A stretch of DNA of 5,760 nucleotides from JBCDBH01 sp039184055. GTDB lineage: Bacteria > Acidobacteriota > Thermoanaerobaculia > Multivoradales > J023. The position numbers and the translations under genes are program-made. Positions 1 to 5,760 of the stretch are shown piece by piece. The DNA lies in the NCBI GenBank assembly GCA_039184055.1, contig JBCDBH010000379.1:1-5760 (forward strand), written 5' to 3'. The notes below the pieces were generated by a model that was given only the letters and a program-made list of their open reading frames with translations, was not told the origin of the DNA and made no database searches. Numbering within the stretch: the first letter of the stretch is position 1; the number at the start of each line of letters is the position of its first letter.

Positions 1-1
1 C

Positions 2-235
2 GAAAATCTCGATAAACAATCGATAGCCGGCCAATCTCGGCCGACCGAACCTCATCAAGCCTCCACGATCCGCATCGACGCCCCCACGGCCGAAGACAGG
101 CTCGGCCGTGGCCCGCTCGTTCGCACGCTCGCCGAGATGCTGACGCACTCGGAGCAGCAGACGCCGATGACGATCGCCCTGCTCGCCGAGTGGGGAGCCG
201 GCAAGAGCAGTTTTATTCTCCAGCTCAAAGAGCGG
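2..235 (+). other. KAP-family P-loop NTPase N-terminal fragment (Walker A only)
   Basis: This part of the open frame matches the start of KAP-family NTPases: a lead-in with EDRLGR and GPLVRTLAEML, then a hydrophobic strand TIALLAEW and the Walker A GAGKSS at about 194-211. PROSITE-style Walker A tolerates the Ala that replaces the first Gly here. KAP proteins normally continue for several hundred residues with a Walker B and, often, inserted membrane helices; none of that is present. Base composition is mixed (first 60 bases 52% GC by hand count) against 67% just inside the kinase part (241-300). The family assignment rests on motif memory, not on a search. Confidence 0.6.
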
Positions 236-3200
236 ATCGACCGTGGGCCGATGGATGTCGAGGTGGCGGTGGATCTGGTGGTGCAGGCGTGCGACGGTTT
301 GGTGGCCGCGCACCAGCGCGGCATCGTGCACCGCGACATCAAGCCGGGCAATTTGATGATTACCCGCGATGGCACGGTCAAGGTGCTCGATTTCGGTCTG
401 TCGAAAATCACTGCCGGTGCTTCGGAGATCACCCGCTCGGGCACGGTCATGGGCACGGTGGCGTACATGTCCCCCGAGCAGGCGTATGGTGACGACGCCG
501 GGCCGGCGACCGATGTCTGGGCGCTGGGCGTCATCCTCTACGAGATGGTGACCGGGCGTCGGCCCTTCACCGGTAGCAACGATCTATCGGTGCTGTTTTC
601 GGTGGTGCACCGTGAGCCGGCGTCACCCTCCGAGCACCGTGACGATTTACCGTCGGAGCTCGAATGGGTGATCAAGCGCTGTTTGGCGAAGGATCTCCGC
701 GATCGCTATCAAACCGTCGAAGAGCTCCGCACCGATTTGCTTTCGCTGCAGCCCGACGCCGAAGGACGGGTGCTGCCATCGCGCACGTTTGGACGTCGTT
801 TCTCACCGGAACGAGTGGTGCGTCAGCTGCGTCGACAACCACGTCGAATCGCGGGCGCGGCGATGGCGATCGCCCTGGCGGTCGCCGTCGGCTTTCTGGC
901 TCTGCCTCGCGAGCCCGACCCGACGTCGACTCCCGCTGCCGTGTCGACGGTGCGGCAAGACGAAGTCGAAAGGACCGATGTCGCGGTGGGTGGCATCCGG
1001 CCGGACGGTGGCGCCTCGCCGATCATCGGTAGCGTGCTCGAAGAGTTGGTGATGCATCAATTGATCGCCGACGAGCTCGCGTGGCTACCGCGGAGCAAGG
1101 TCGAGTCGATCGCCGCGACCCGCACCTTGGCGGCGGGGGTGCCGCCACCGTCGAGTCTGACGGTCGACCTACGCGAGATGCTCGGCGCCGAGTTCTTGCT
1201 CACCGGTCGGTACCAGGTCGAGGGTTCGGGTCTCCAGGTCGAGATGCGTCTGTGGCGCACCGACGGTCCGATGCGAGGACGCTCCGTCAAGGAGTGGACG
1301 GTGGTCGGTGATCGCGAGGATTTGGTCGGTCTCGCCGGCGAGTTGGCCACCGAGCTCGGGCCCGCGCTCGGCGTCGTGCCGACGCTGGCCGATCCGAGCA
1401 CGACGATGCCACCGGTCATGCTGTCGTCGAGCGGTCTCGCCCAGGCCGCCGATGTCCGCGAGTGGTTGCGAGCCTACGAGCCGACCCGTGCGTTGGGTCG
1501 GGTCTCCGACCTGCGCGCCGCGAACCCCGGTGTGCCGTGGGTCGAGCTGCTGTGGATCGACACGCTGATCCAATTGGGGCGGGAGCGAGACGCCGCCGAT
1601 ACCGTTGCCGAGCTCGAGAGCGAGTTGCGGCTCGTGGCGTGGCCGCTGCGTCTGATGGCGACCGCGCGCGCCGCCGAGATCCGTCACGATCCGGCCACCG
1701 CGGCGGCTCGTTGGCAGGCCGTCTTGGAGGTGATCGACCTGTTGCCGGTCGAATGGCGCGACCGTGAGGGCGCGCGTTTGCGGGCGCTCGAGAATCTCGC
1801 CCGCGCCATCGACGAGGTCGCCTTTCGTAACCTGCTCGCTGAGATCGACGAGCCGGCGGAACCACGGGCGACGCTCGCCACCGCGCAATTGGCCAAAGAG
1901 CAATCGCGTCACGCCGATCAACTTTCGGCCGCCGAGCGCCTCCTCGAGCGCCTGACTCCGGGATCGGATCCGGTGCTCACCGGCCTGGCGCATCTGCGCG
2001 CGGGTGAAGCGCATCGGCGGCTGGGTGACGATGATCTCGCCTTCGCCAGCTTCGCCACCGCGGAAGAGGTCTTCGAGCGTGCCGGTTTTACGTTGGGCGG
2101 CGCCGAAGTCGCGCACAACATCGGCATGATCTATTGGGATCGGCAGGATATGGGACGGGCGCGTCGCGCCTGGCAGGATGCGTCGACGCTCTATGGCGAG
2201 ATCGGTAACGATCGTGGCTACGCGCGGGCGCAAGGCAATCGGGCGCTCACCTATCGGCCGATGGGTGAGCTCGAAGTCGCGGCGCCGCTGCTCGAGGATG
2301 CGCTCGAGAGCTACCGTCGTGAGGACGATCACGTCGCCGAGTCGTTGACCCTGGTCAATCTCGCCGAGACCCTCTTCGATCTCGGGCGGTTCGACGAATC
2401 CGAGGCGCGATACACCGAGATTCGAGCCAATATCGACGATATCGGTTACCCGACCGCCGAAGCCTATATGCGTAATAGCTACGGCCAGTGGTGTTTGTAC
2501 CGTGGTGACCTGGTGGCCGCCAGCGAGCATCTGGAAAAGGCGGTGGCGGTCGACGAGGCGTCAGAGGACAAGCTTTCGCTCGCCGACTATTACAACGACC
2601 TCGCCGATCTGCGCTACCTGCAGGGCAATCTCGACGCGGCGTTGGATTATCACCAGGCCGCGCTGGAGATCTATCGCCAGAACGAACAGCTCAGCTGGCT
2701 CTACGCCGAATCGCTGTATCGCTTCAGCCGCGCCCAATTCGCCGCCGACCAGCTCGAGGAAGCGCGGCTCGGTCTCGAGGAGGCGATCACGATCTTGGCC
2801 GGGCTCGATCGTCTGGTGTATCGCTATCGCGCTTCGATCGCGTTGGCGCGGGTCGAGTTCGCGATGGGTGAGCTCGACATGGCCGAGCGACGGTTGCGCA
2901 CCATCCTCGACGAGCTGAGCTCGGGCTCGGTGGTCTTGGTGGTCGCCGATGCCGAGCATGTGCTCGCCGAGGTGCTCTTCGCCAAGGGTGATCTCGAGGG
3001 TGCCGCCGCCGCGGTCGCGCGGGCGTTGGCTCCCTTCGACGGGGTCGATTTGCCCGTGCTCGAGCTACCGATCTCGATTACCCAGGCGACGATTCTCGCC
3101 GCGCGGGATCTCGATACCGGTCGTGAGCGGCTCACCGATCTCCTCACCAGCGCCACCGGGGGCAGTCTGACCCCGCTCGAGCTGGAGGCGCGTTTGGCGT

Positions 3201-3337
3201 TGCGCGCCGCGGGCGTCGGCAGCGCCGATCATCTCGAGAATCTGGTCCGCGAGGCGGAGGCGGGTGGTTTTGCCTACATCGCGCGTCTTGCACGCCAGGC
3301 ACGACGGGATATCGACAAACCACCGACATACCCATAG
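2..3337 (+). CDS. Chimeric protein: KAP NTPase N-terminus fused to N-lobe-less Ser/Thr kinase with TM helix and TPR array (5' partial)
   Basis: The frame ending at the TAG at 3335-3337 has no stop back to base 2, so the gene continues past the left edge. The ATG at 137 is only the first Met in view; residue numbers here count it as 1. Upstream codons read EDRLGRGPLVRTLAEML, then TIALLAEWGAGKSS (Walker A, K23), as in KAP-type P-loop NTPases. From about residue 35 the protein is a Ser/Thr kinase C-lobe: HRDIKPGN (H65-N72), DFG (D85-G87), MSPEQ (111-115), DVWALG (126-131) and the late Arg R190. The Gly-rich loop, the ATP-binding Lys and helix C are missing. One TM helix follows (about 238-256), flanked by RRQPRR on the cytoplasmic side, then a FlgO/TolB-like domain (about 281-413) and TPRs (about 615-970, weaker helical repeats from 430). 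Kinase-TM-TPR proteins are common bacterial sensors. Without an N-lobe, catalysis is unlikely as encoded. It may be a real fusion, a decayed kinase or an assembly join. Confidence 0.9.
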   Translation, partial: ENLDKQSIAGQSRPTEPHQASTIRIDAPTAEDRLGRGPLVRTLAEMLTHSEQQTPMTIALLAEWGAGKSSFILQLKERIDRGPMDVEVAVDLVVQACDGLVAAHQRGIVHRDIKPGNLMITRDGTVKVLDFGLSKITAGASEITRSGTVMGTVAYMSPEQAYGDDAGPATDVWALGVILYEMVTGRRPFTGSNDLSVLFSVVHREPASPSEHRDDLPSELEWVIKRCLAKDLRDRYQTVEELRTDLLSLQPDAEGRVLPSRTFGRRFSPERVVRQLRRQPRRIAGAAMAIALAVAVGFLALPREPDPTSTPAAVSTVRQDEVERTDVAVGGIRPDGGASPIIGSVLEELVMHQLIADELAWLPRSKVESIAATRTLAAGVPPPSSLTVDLREMLGAEFLLTGRYQVEGSGLQVEMRLWRTDGPMRGRSVKEWTVVGDREDLVGLAGELATELGPALGVVPTLADPSTTMPPVMLSSSGLAQAADVREWLRAYEPTRALGRVSDLRAANPGVPWVELLWIDTLIQLGRERDAADTVAELESELRLVAWPLRLMATARAAEIRHDPATAAARWQAVLEVIDLLPVEWRDREGARLRALENLARAIDEVAFRNLLAEIDEPAEPRATLATAQLAKEQSRHADQLSAAERLLERLTPGSDPVLTGLAHLRAGEAHRRLGDDDLAFASFATAEEVFERAGFTLGGAEVAHNIGMIYWDRQDMGRARRAWQDASTLYGEIGNDRGYARAQGNRALTYRPMGELEVAAPLLEDALESYRREDDHVAESLTLVNLAETLFDLGRFDESEARYTEIRANIDDIGYPTAEAYMRNSYGQWCLYRGDLVAASEHLEKAVAVDEASEDKLSLADYYNDLADLRYLQGNLDAALDYHQAALEIYRQNEQLSWLYAESLYRFSRAQFAADQLEEARLGLEEAITILAGLDRLVYRYRASIALARVEFAMGELDMAERRLRTILDELSSGSVVLVVADAEHVLAEVLFAKGDLEGAAAAVARALAPFDGVDLPVLELPISITQATILAARDLDTGRERLTDLLTSATGGSLTPLELEARLALRAAGVGSADHLENLVREAEAGGFAYIARLARQARRDIDKPPTYP
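242..760 (+). other. Ser/Thr protein kinase C-lobe (subdomains VIa-XI), N-lobe missing
   Basis: The segment begins in helix E (RGPMDVEVAVDLVVQACDGL) and carries the catalytic loop HRDIKPGN, the metal-binding DFG, an activation segment with GTVAYMSPEQ, the helix F Asp in DVWALGVILYEM, and the KDLRDRYQTVEEL ending. This is an RD-type kinase, since Arg precedes the catalytic Asp, so the intact family would be activated by loop phosphorylation. Roughly the first 100 residues of a normal kinase domain are absent and replaced by the NTPase fragment. An internal ATG at 253 could start a shorter product, but I see no good ribosome binding site before it. Confidence 0.85.
848..904 (+). other. Single transmembrane helix of the kinase protein
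   Basis: About 19 apolar residues (IAGAAMAIALAVAVGFLAL, residues 238-256) are preceded by a run of Arg (RQLRRQPRR) and followed by acidic and polar residues (PREPDPTST). By the positive-inside rule the kinase lies in the cytoplasm and the rest of the protein outside the inner membrane. Confidence 0.85.
977..1375 (+). other. FlgO/TolB-N-like domain in the extracytoplasmic part
   Basis: Residues about 281-413 run DVAVGGIRPDGG, SVLEELVMHQLI, then a strand with LPRSKVESIAATRT, then LREMLGAEFLLTGRYQVEGSGLQVEMRL. This order of strand, helix and 'lGa.flLtGry...g..l.v...L' resembles the FlgO/TolB-like module that often sits between the membrane helix and TPRs in bacterial Ser/Thr kinases. Its role there is not established. 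The assignment is from pattern memory only. Confidence 0.5.
1979..3046 (+). repeat. TPR-type helical repeat array (protein repeat, about nine units)
   Basis: Residues about 615-970 split into about nine units of roughly 36-41 residues, each with a helix pair and a turn such as RLGDDDLAFASF, DLGRFDESEARY, YRGDLVAASEHL, LQGNLDAALDYH, AMGELDMAERRL and AKGDLEGAAAAV. The 'G-(N/D/E)-L/F-x-x-A' turn is the TPR hallmark. Spacing near 40 rather than 34 fits the longer TPR variants found in bacterial signalling proteins. It probably forms a protein-binding solenoid outside the inner membrane. Confidence 0.8.
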
Positions 3338-3535
3338 CCGTAAAGGTAGAAAGTGGGATGAGTGACTATCATTGTTCCTTCGCTCTTCTCTGAGATAGTC
3401 TGGAACTCAAGACAGTCACAGACCTCACCTCGGTCGCGAGAAACGATGTCGTAGATTTCAGGCATCGGAAACGAGATTTGACCCCGTAGCAGTCGGTCGG
3501 CGGTGCGGTCACAGCCCAATTCCGAGGGTGGGACC
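3338..3535 (+). other. Intergenic region with low GC
   Basis: These 198 bases lie between the kinase-protein stop and the propeller-protein start. By hand count 3361-3420 is 26/60 GC (43%) and 3421-3480 is 31/60 (52%), well below the flanking genes. It is the likely place for the promoter of the downstream gene, but I could not identify a convincing -35/-10 pair or a Rho-independent terminator. A 7-bp inverted repeat (GACTATC 3364-3370, GATAGTC 3394-3400) and two GAAACGA direct repeats (3440-3446, 3468-3474) are the only structures seen, and both could be chance. Confidence 0.6.
3524..3532 (+). promoter_or_regulatory. Ribosome binding site deciding the 3536 start
   Basis: GAGGGTGGG lies just before ATG 3536, with its GAGG ending 8 bases before the start codon. 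An upstream in-frame GTG at 3503 would add 11 polar residues (MRSQPNSEGGT) before the signal peptide and has no comparable site. This favours 3536. Confidence 0.65.
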
Positions 3536-4777
3536 ATGAAAGACAATCAGCATGTTTCAGGCCGTTTGGCCGCGCGCGGTGGACTGTGTCTGGCGCTTCT
3601 CATCATTGCGGTGTCAGCGGCGATGTTGGTCGCGCAAGGGGAAGGCGTTCTCACCCTGGGCGAAGGGCAGCAGCCGTCGATCGACGCATCGGCGAGCACG
3701 GGCGCGGCGGTATGGGCCGAAGACGACGGTGACGGTCTCGGGGTGGTGGCGCAATTTCTCGGTGGGATGCCGATCGGCACGCCCTTCCGTCTCAACGATG
3801 CGGTGTCCGGTGATCAGATGAACCCCGATATCGCCTACCGCGACGACAGTAGTTTCTTTGCCGCCTGGCAGCACTCGACGTCGCACGGCGACGAGCTTCG
3901 CGGTCGTTTCATCGATGCCGCGGGTATGCCGATCGGCACCGTCTTCCGGCTCGACAACACCGTCGCGGGTCGTTACCCGGCGGTCGATTCCGATCCCAGC
4001 GGTCGGGTCGTGGTGGCGTGGAGCGGAACGCTCTTCTGGCCGACCGCGCCATCGTTCTTTTTCCGCCCGTACGTCCGGCTCTTCGACCCCACCGGCATGC
4101 CGATCGGCACCACGTTCCAGCTCGGCTCGCTACCCGGCAAAGACACGCCCGACGTCGCCATGCGTCCCGATGGCTCGTATTTGGTCGTGTGGGAGGATTC
4201 GATCTTCAAGCGGATTCGCGCCGTGACCTTCGATCCGGCGGGCATGCCGATCGGTACGATTTTCCAGGTCAGCGAATTCGAGCCCGCGGTGCGTCACGCC
4301 GATCCGGCGGTGGCGGTCGACAACAACGGTGATTTCCTCGTCGTGTGGGAGCGTCGAGAGGCACCTTTCGGGCGTCATGCCACCAACAATCGCACGGTCC
4401 AGGCGCGTCGTTTCGACCTTCTCGGTATGCCGATCGGGACACAGATCCGCATCGACTTGGATGCCTTCGACGAGCCCGGCACCCCAGCGGTGGCGGTCGA
4501 CCAGGACGGCAACATCGTCGTGTCGTGGCTCGATGTCGACAAGAACGCCAACGAAGAGAAGCTCCTGGCGCGGCTTGTGCACATCGGTATGCCGATCGGT
4601 TCGACGATTCGGATCGATCAGCCGGGCGCGGATGCACCGCGTAGCCCCGCGATCGCCGCTCAGACCGACGGCGACTTCCCGGTCGTGTGGCAAGAAACCA
4701 ACGGTGTCACCGAGATCTACTTCGACGAGCTGGCGGTCAACGAGAACGCGACGGCGATCGTCAACCCGAATCTCTGA
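3536..4777 (+). CDS. Secreted GMPIGT-repeat protein, predicted seven-bladed beta-propeller
   Basis: The 413-residue protein starts MKDNQ at ATG 3536. A basic stretch (R10, R14) and a hydrophobic core (about 17-33, LCLALLIIAVSAAMLVA) make a signal peptide or membrane anchor; cleavage near residues 33-35 is possible and there is no lipobox. The rest is a repeat of about 49-61 residues: P-x-(I/V)-A, a D-G-x-(F/Y)-x-V-V-W strand, a variable loop, an R-F-D-like strand, then GMPIG(T/S) and a T-x-F-R-L strand. The hexapeptide starts at residues 77, 130, 187, 236, 297 and 351. There are seven VVW-type strands, from GAAVW near W60 to DFPVVW at W385. The last lacks GMPIG, but the N-terminal VLTL strand can complete it. 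I do not know its function; binding outside the cytoplasm is a reasonable inference. Similar GxPxG repeats occur in predicted secreted proteins of large-genome bacteria, from memory. No catalytic motif is visible. Confidence 0.9.
   Translation: MKDNQHVSGRLAARGGLCLALLIIAVSAAMLVAQGEGVLTLGEGQQPSIDASASTGAAVWAEDDGDGLGVVAQFLGGMPIGTPFRLNDAVSGDQMNPDIAYRDDSSFFAAWQHSTSHGDELRGRFIDAAGMPIGTVFRLDNTVAGRYPAVDSDPSGRVVVAWSGTLFWPTAPSFFFRPYVRLFDPTGMPIGTTFQLGSLPGKDTPDVAMRPDGSYLVVWEDSIFKRIRAVTFDPAGMPIGTIFQVSEFEPAVRHADPAVAVDNNGDFLVVWERREAPFGRHATNNRTVQARRFDLLGMPIGTQIRIDLDAFDEPGTPAVAVDQDGNIVVSWLDVDKNANEEKLLARLVHIGMPIGSTIRIDQPGADAPRSPAIAAQTDGDFPVVWQETNGVTEIYFDELAVNENATAIVNPNL
3764..4603 (+). repeat. Six in-frame GMPIG(T/S)-coding repeats
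   Basis: Copies begin at 3764, 3923, 4094, 4241, 4424 and 4586, spaced 159, 171, 147, 183 and 162 bases, all multiples of three. All six share the 11-mer ATGCCGATCGG. The first three extend to the perfect 12-base palindrome TGCCGATCGGCA. The sequence between copies is much more diverged. The sixth copy has Ser instead of Thr. Confidence 0.95.
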
Positions 4778-4797
4778 TCGCGTCCGTGATGCTCAGT

Positions 4798-4831
4798 GGT
4801 GAGACCCGGCCGTGACCGATTGGGTCTCACC
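4798..4831 (+). promoter_or_regulatory. Perfect 10-bp inverted repeat with the GTG start codon in its loop
   Basis: GGTGAGACCC (4798-4807) is the exact reverse complement of GGGTCTCACC (4822-4831), with a 14-base loop. The loop holds GTG 4812-4814, and the left arm holds GGTGAG (4798-4803), the only ribosome-binding-like sequence before it. In mRNA this hairpin would hide the binding site and present the start codon in the loop. No U-run follows, so a Rho-independent terminator is unlikely. A transcription-factor operator is an alternative. The structure is seen directly; the regulatory role is inferred. Confidence 0.55.
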
Positions 4832-5760
4832 GGCGCTGTTGTTGGTGGTGGTGCCGCTGTGGTGGCTCGGCCACCACGCTGGCCTTTTCCGTAGCCGCAT
4901 CGCACGCATGGTCGCGGCGGTGGTCACCCTGTCGGTGATCGTCGTGGTGTGGCCGCACGCCGCCGATGGCGAGCTGGTGCGTCGCGTGACGCTGCTCGTC
5001 GCGCTGCTGGCGCTGGCGCTGGTGATGTGGCGACCCGGTGACGCGAGTGGTCGCGCCGTGCGGCGTACGGTGCTCCTTTTGCTCACCGTCGTCGCGGTGG
5101 CCAATCATGTCTATTGGGGCGACTTCCACGGTCGCAAGACATGGGTGCACTGGCACGAGCTGACGCACTATTACCTCGGCGCCAAGTATTTCGACGAGCT
5201 CGGCTATGGTCGTCTCTACGACGCGATGCTGCGTGCCGAGGCTGAGGCGTTCGAGGATCGTTTTCGGACTCTCGAGGCGCGTGATCTACGCAGCAACGAG
5301 GTCGTCGATATTCGCGTGTTGCTGCGTCGCAGTGACGAGACCAAAACACGATTCTCACCAGAGCGATGGGTGGCGTTCGTTCGCGACGTCACCGCCTTGC
5401 GAGAACACCTGTCCGCGGACGGTCTGTGGAAACGGGTCTACCTCGACCACGGTTTCAACGCCACGCCGATCTGGGCATGGCTCGGTGGCATGGTGGCGTC
5501 GAGCGTACCGGCGGGTGATCTCGATGCGATGACCTGGCTGACCCTGCTCGATCCGGTCTTGTTGGGGTTGATGTTCGTGGTCTGGGGGCGCGTCTTCGGG
5601 CTCGATACGGCGCTGTTTTCCGTGGTGTTGTTCACGGTGATCTTCGGTGCTGGATTCTCGTGGATCGGCGGCGCCTTCTTGCGTTTCGCCTGGCTGGTGG
5701 CGTGCGGGCTCGGCGTCGCCGCGCTGGCGTCGCGAAGATGGGGACTCGCCGGGGTATGCG
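4812..5760 (+). CDS. Polytopic membrane protein, GT-C glycosyltransferase-like (3' partial)
   Basis: The frame opens after a TGA at 4800-4802; GTG 4812 is the first usable start, and the frame stays open to the right edge (316 codons seen). The protein begins MTDWVSPALLLVVVPLWW. Apolar segments lie at about 5-20, 34-48, 59-73, 86-103, 218-233, 244-262, 265-285 and 288-307. Between the fourth and fifth is a polar domain of about 115 residues with HWHELTHYYLGAKYFDELGY (113-132), LYDAMLRAEAE, and DHGFNATPIW (212-221). A large polar loop with acidic residues between membrane helices, plus the 'HYYLG.KYF.ELGY..LY' signature, recalls uncharacterised GT-C-like membrane glycosyltransferases. That is a family-level inference; no catalytic residue can be named with confidence. 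It starts 34 bases after the propeller gene and may be cotranscribed with it. The missing C-terminus prevents a firm call. Confidence 0.85.
   Translation, partial: MTDWVSPALLLVVVPLWWLGHHAGLFRSRIARMVAAVVTLSVIVVVWPHAADGELVRRVTLLVALLALALVMWRPGDASGRAVRRTVLLLLTVVAVANHVYWGDFHGRKTWVHWHELTHYYLGAKYFDELGYGRLYDAMLRAEAEAFEDRFRTLEARDLRSNEVVDIRVLLRRSDETKTRFSPERWVAFVRDVTALREHLSADGLWKRVYLDHGFNATPIWAWLGGMVASSVPAGDLDAMTWLTLLDPVLLGLMFVVWGRVFGLDTALFSVVLFTVIFGAGFSWIGGAFLRFAWLVACGLGVAALASRRWGLAGVC

Noticed and set aside
1169..2530. Long minus-strand open frame of 453 codons opposite the kinase/TPR gene
   Set aside because: It lies wholly antisense to a strongly supported coding region, gives an Arg/Gly/His-rich sequence without recognisable domains, and such antisense frames are common in GC-rich genes.
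3364..3400. 7-bp inverted repeat GACTATC/GATAGTC as a regulatory hairpin
   Set aside because: The arms are short and the loop is 23 bases, so it could easily be chance; it is mentioned only as part of the intergenic description.
3478..3506. Promoter with TTGACC as a -35 element
   Set aside because: The sequence at the expected -10 distance (about 3501-3506, CGGTGC) does not resemble TATAAT.
3503..3535. Upstream GTG start for the propeller protein
   Set aside because: It adds polar residues before the signal peptide and lacks a ribosome binding site, whereas ATG 3536 has GAGGGTGGG at suitable spacing.
3274..3546. Minus-strand frame of 90 codons across the intergenic region
   Set aside because: It overlaps the 3' end of the kinase gene and the start of the propeller gene, has no clear ribosome binding site or recognisable motif, and can be explained by the low stop density.
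3764..4603. CRISPR array
   Set aside because: The repeats are in frame, only about 11-18 bases long, unevenly spaced by 147-183 bases, and encode a protein motif in a continuous reading frame.
4798..4831. Rho-independent terminator
   Set aside because: The stem is perfect but no U-rich run follows it (GGCGCTGTTG), and its right arm is inside the next gene.
4793..5358. Several minus-strand frames opposite the right-hand gene
   Set aside because: The plus-strand frame from 4812 is open to the window edge and encodes clear membrane helices; the minus frames give low-complexity His/Arg/Thr-rich sequences typical of shadows.

Overview
The window is GC-rich DNA with a dense, one-strand gene layout. 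It carries three plus-strand protein genes, two of which run off the window edges. No RNA gene, insertion sequence or CRISPR array is visible. A membrane Ser/Thr kinase with an extracytoplasmic TPR tail, a secreted repeat protein and a polytopic membrane enzyme point to a large-genome, probably Gram-negative bacterium of the Acidobacteriota or Myxococcota kind. That placement is inferred from architecture and composition only; no phylogenetic marker is present.

Layout. (1) Bases 2-3337: a long reading frame, open at the left edge, that is a chimera. Its first ~78 codons read like the start of a KAP-type P-loop NTPase up to and including the Walker A motif. It then passes in frame into the second half of a Ser/Thr protein kinase (HRD, DFG, SPE, DVW motifs), followed by one membrane helix, a FlgO/TolB-like domain and a long TPR array. 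The kinase N-lobe is absent. (2) Bases 3338-3535: a 198-base intergenic region with a clearly lower GC content. (3) Bases 3536-4777: a secreted 413-residue protein with six copies of the hexapeptide GMPIG(T/S), best read as a seven-bladed beta-propeller closed by its N-terminal strand. (4) Bases 4778-4811: a 34-base gap leading into a perfect 10-bp inverted repeat whose loop holds the next GTG start codon. (5) Bases 4812-5760: the first 316 codons of a polytopic membrane protein resembling GT-C-type glycosyltransferases, truncated by the right edge.

How they may work together: the propeller gene and the membrane protein are close enough to share a transcript, with the hairpin as a possible translational control on the second. 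The kinase gene is separated from them by the AT-richer gap and need not be functionally linked. The most unusual point is the NTPase-to-kinase junction near bases 215-245. It is either a real recombination-generated gene or an assembly misjoin across a short shared 'LKERI' coding stretch, and the sequence alone cannot decide which.
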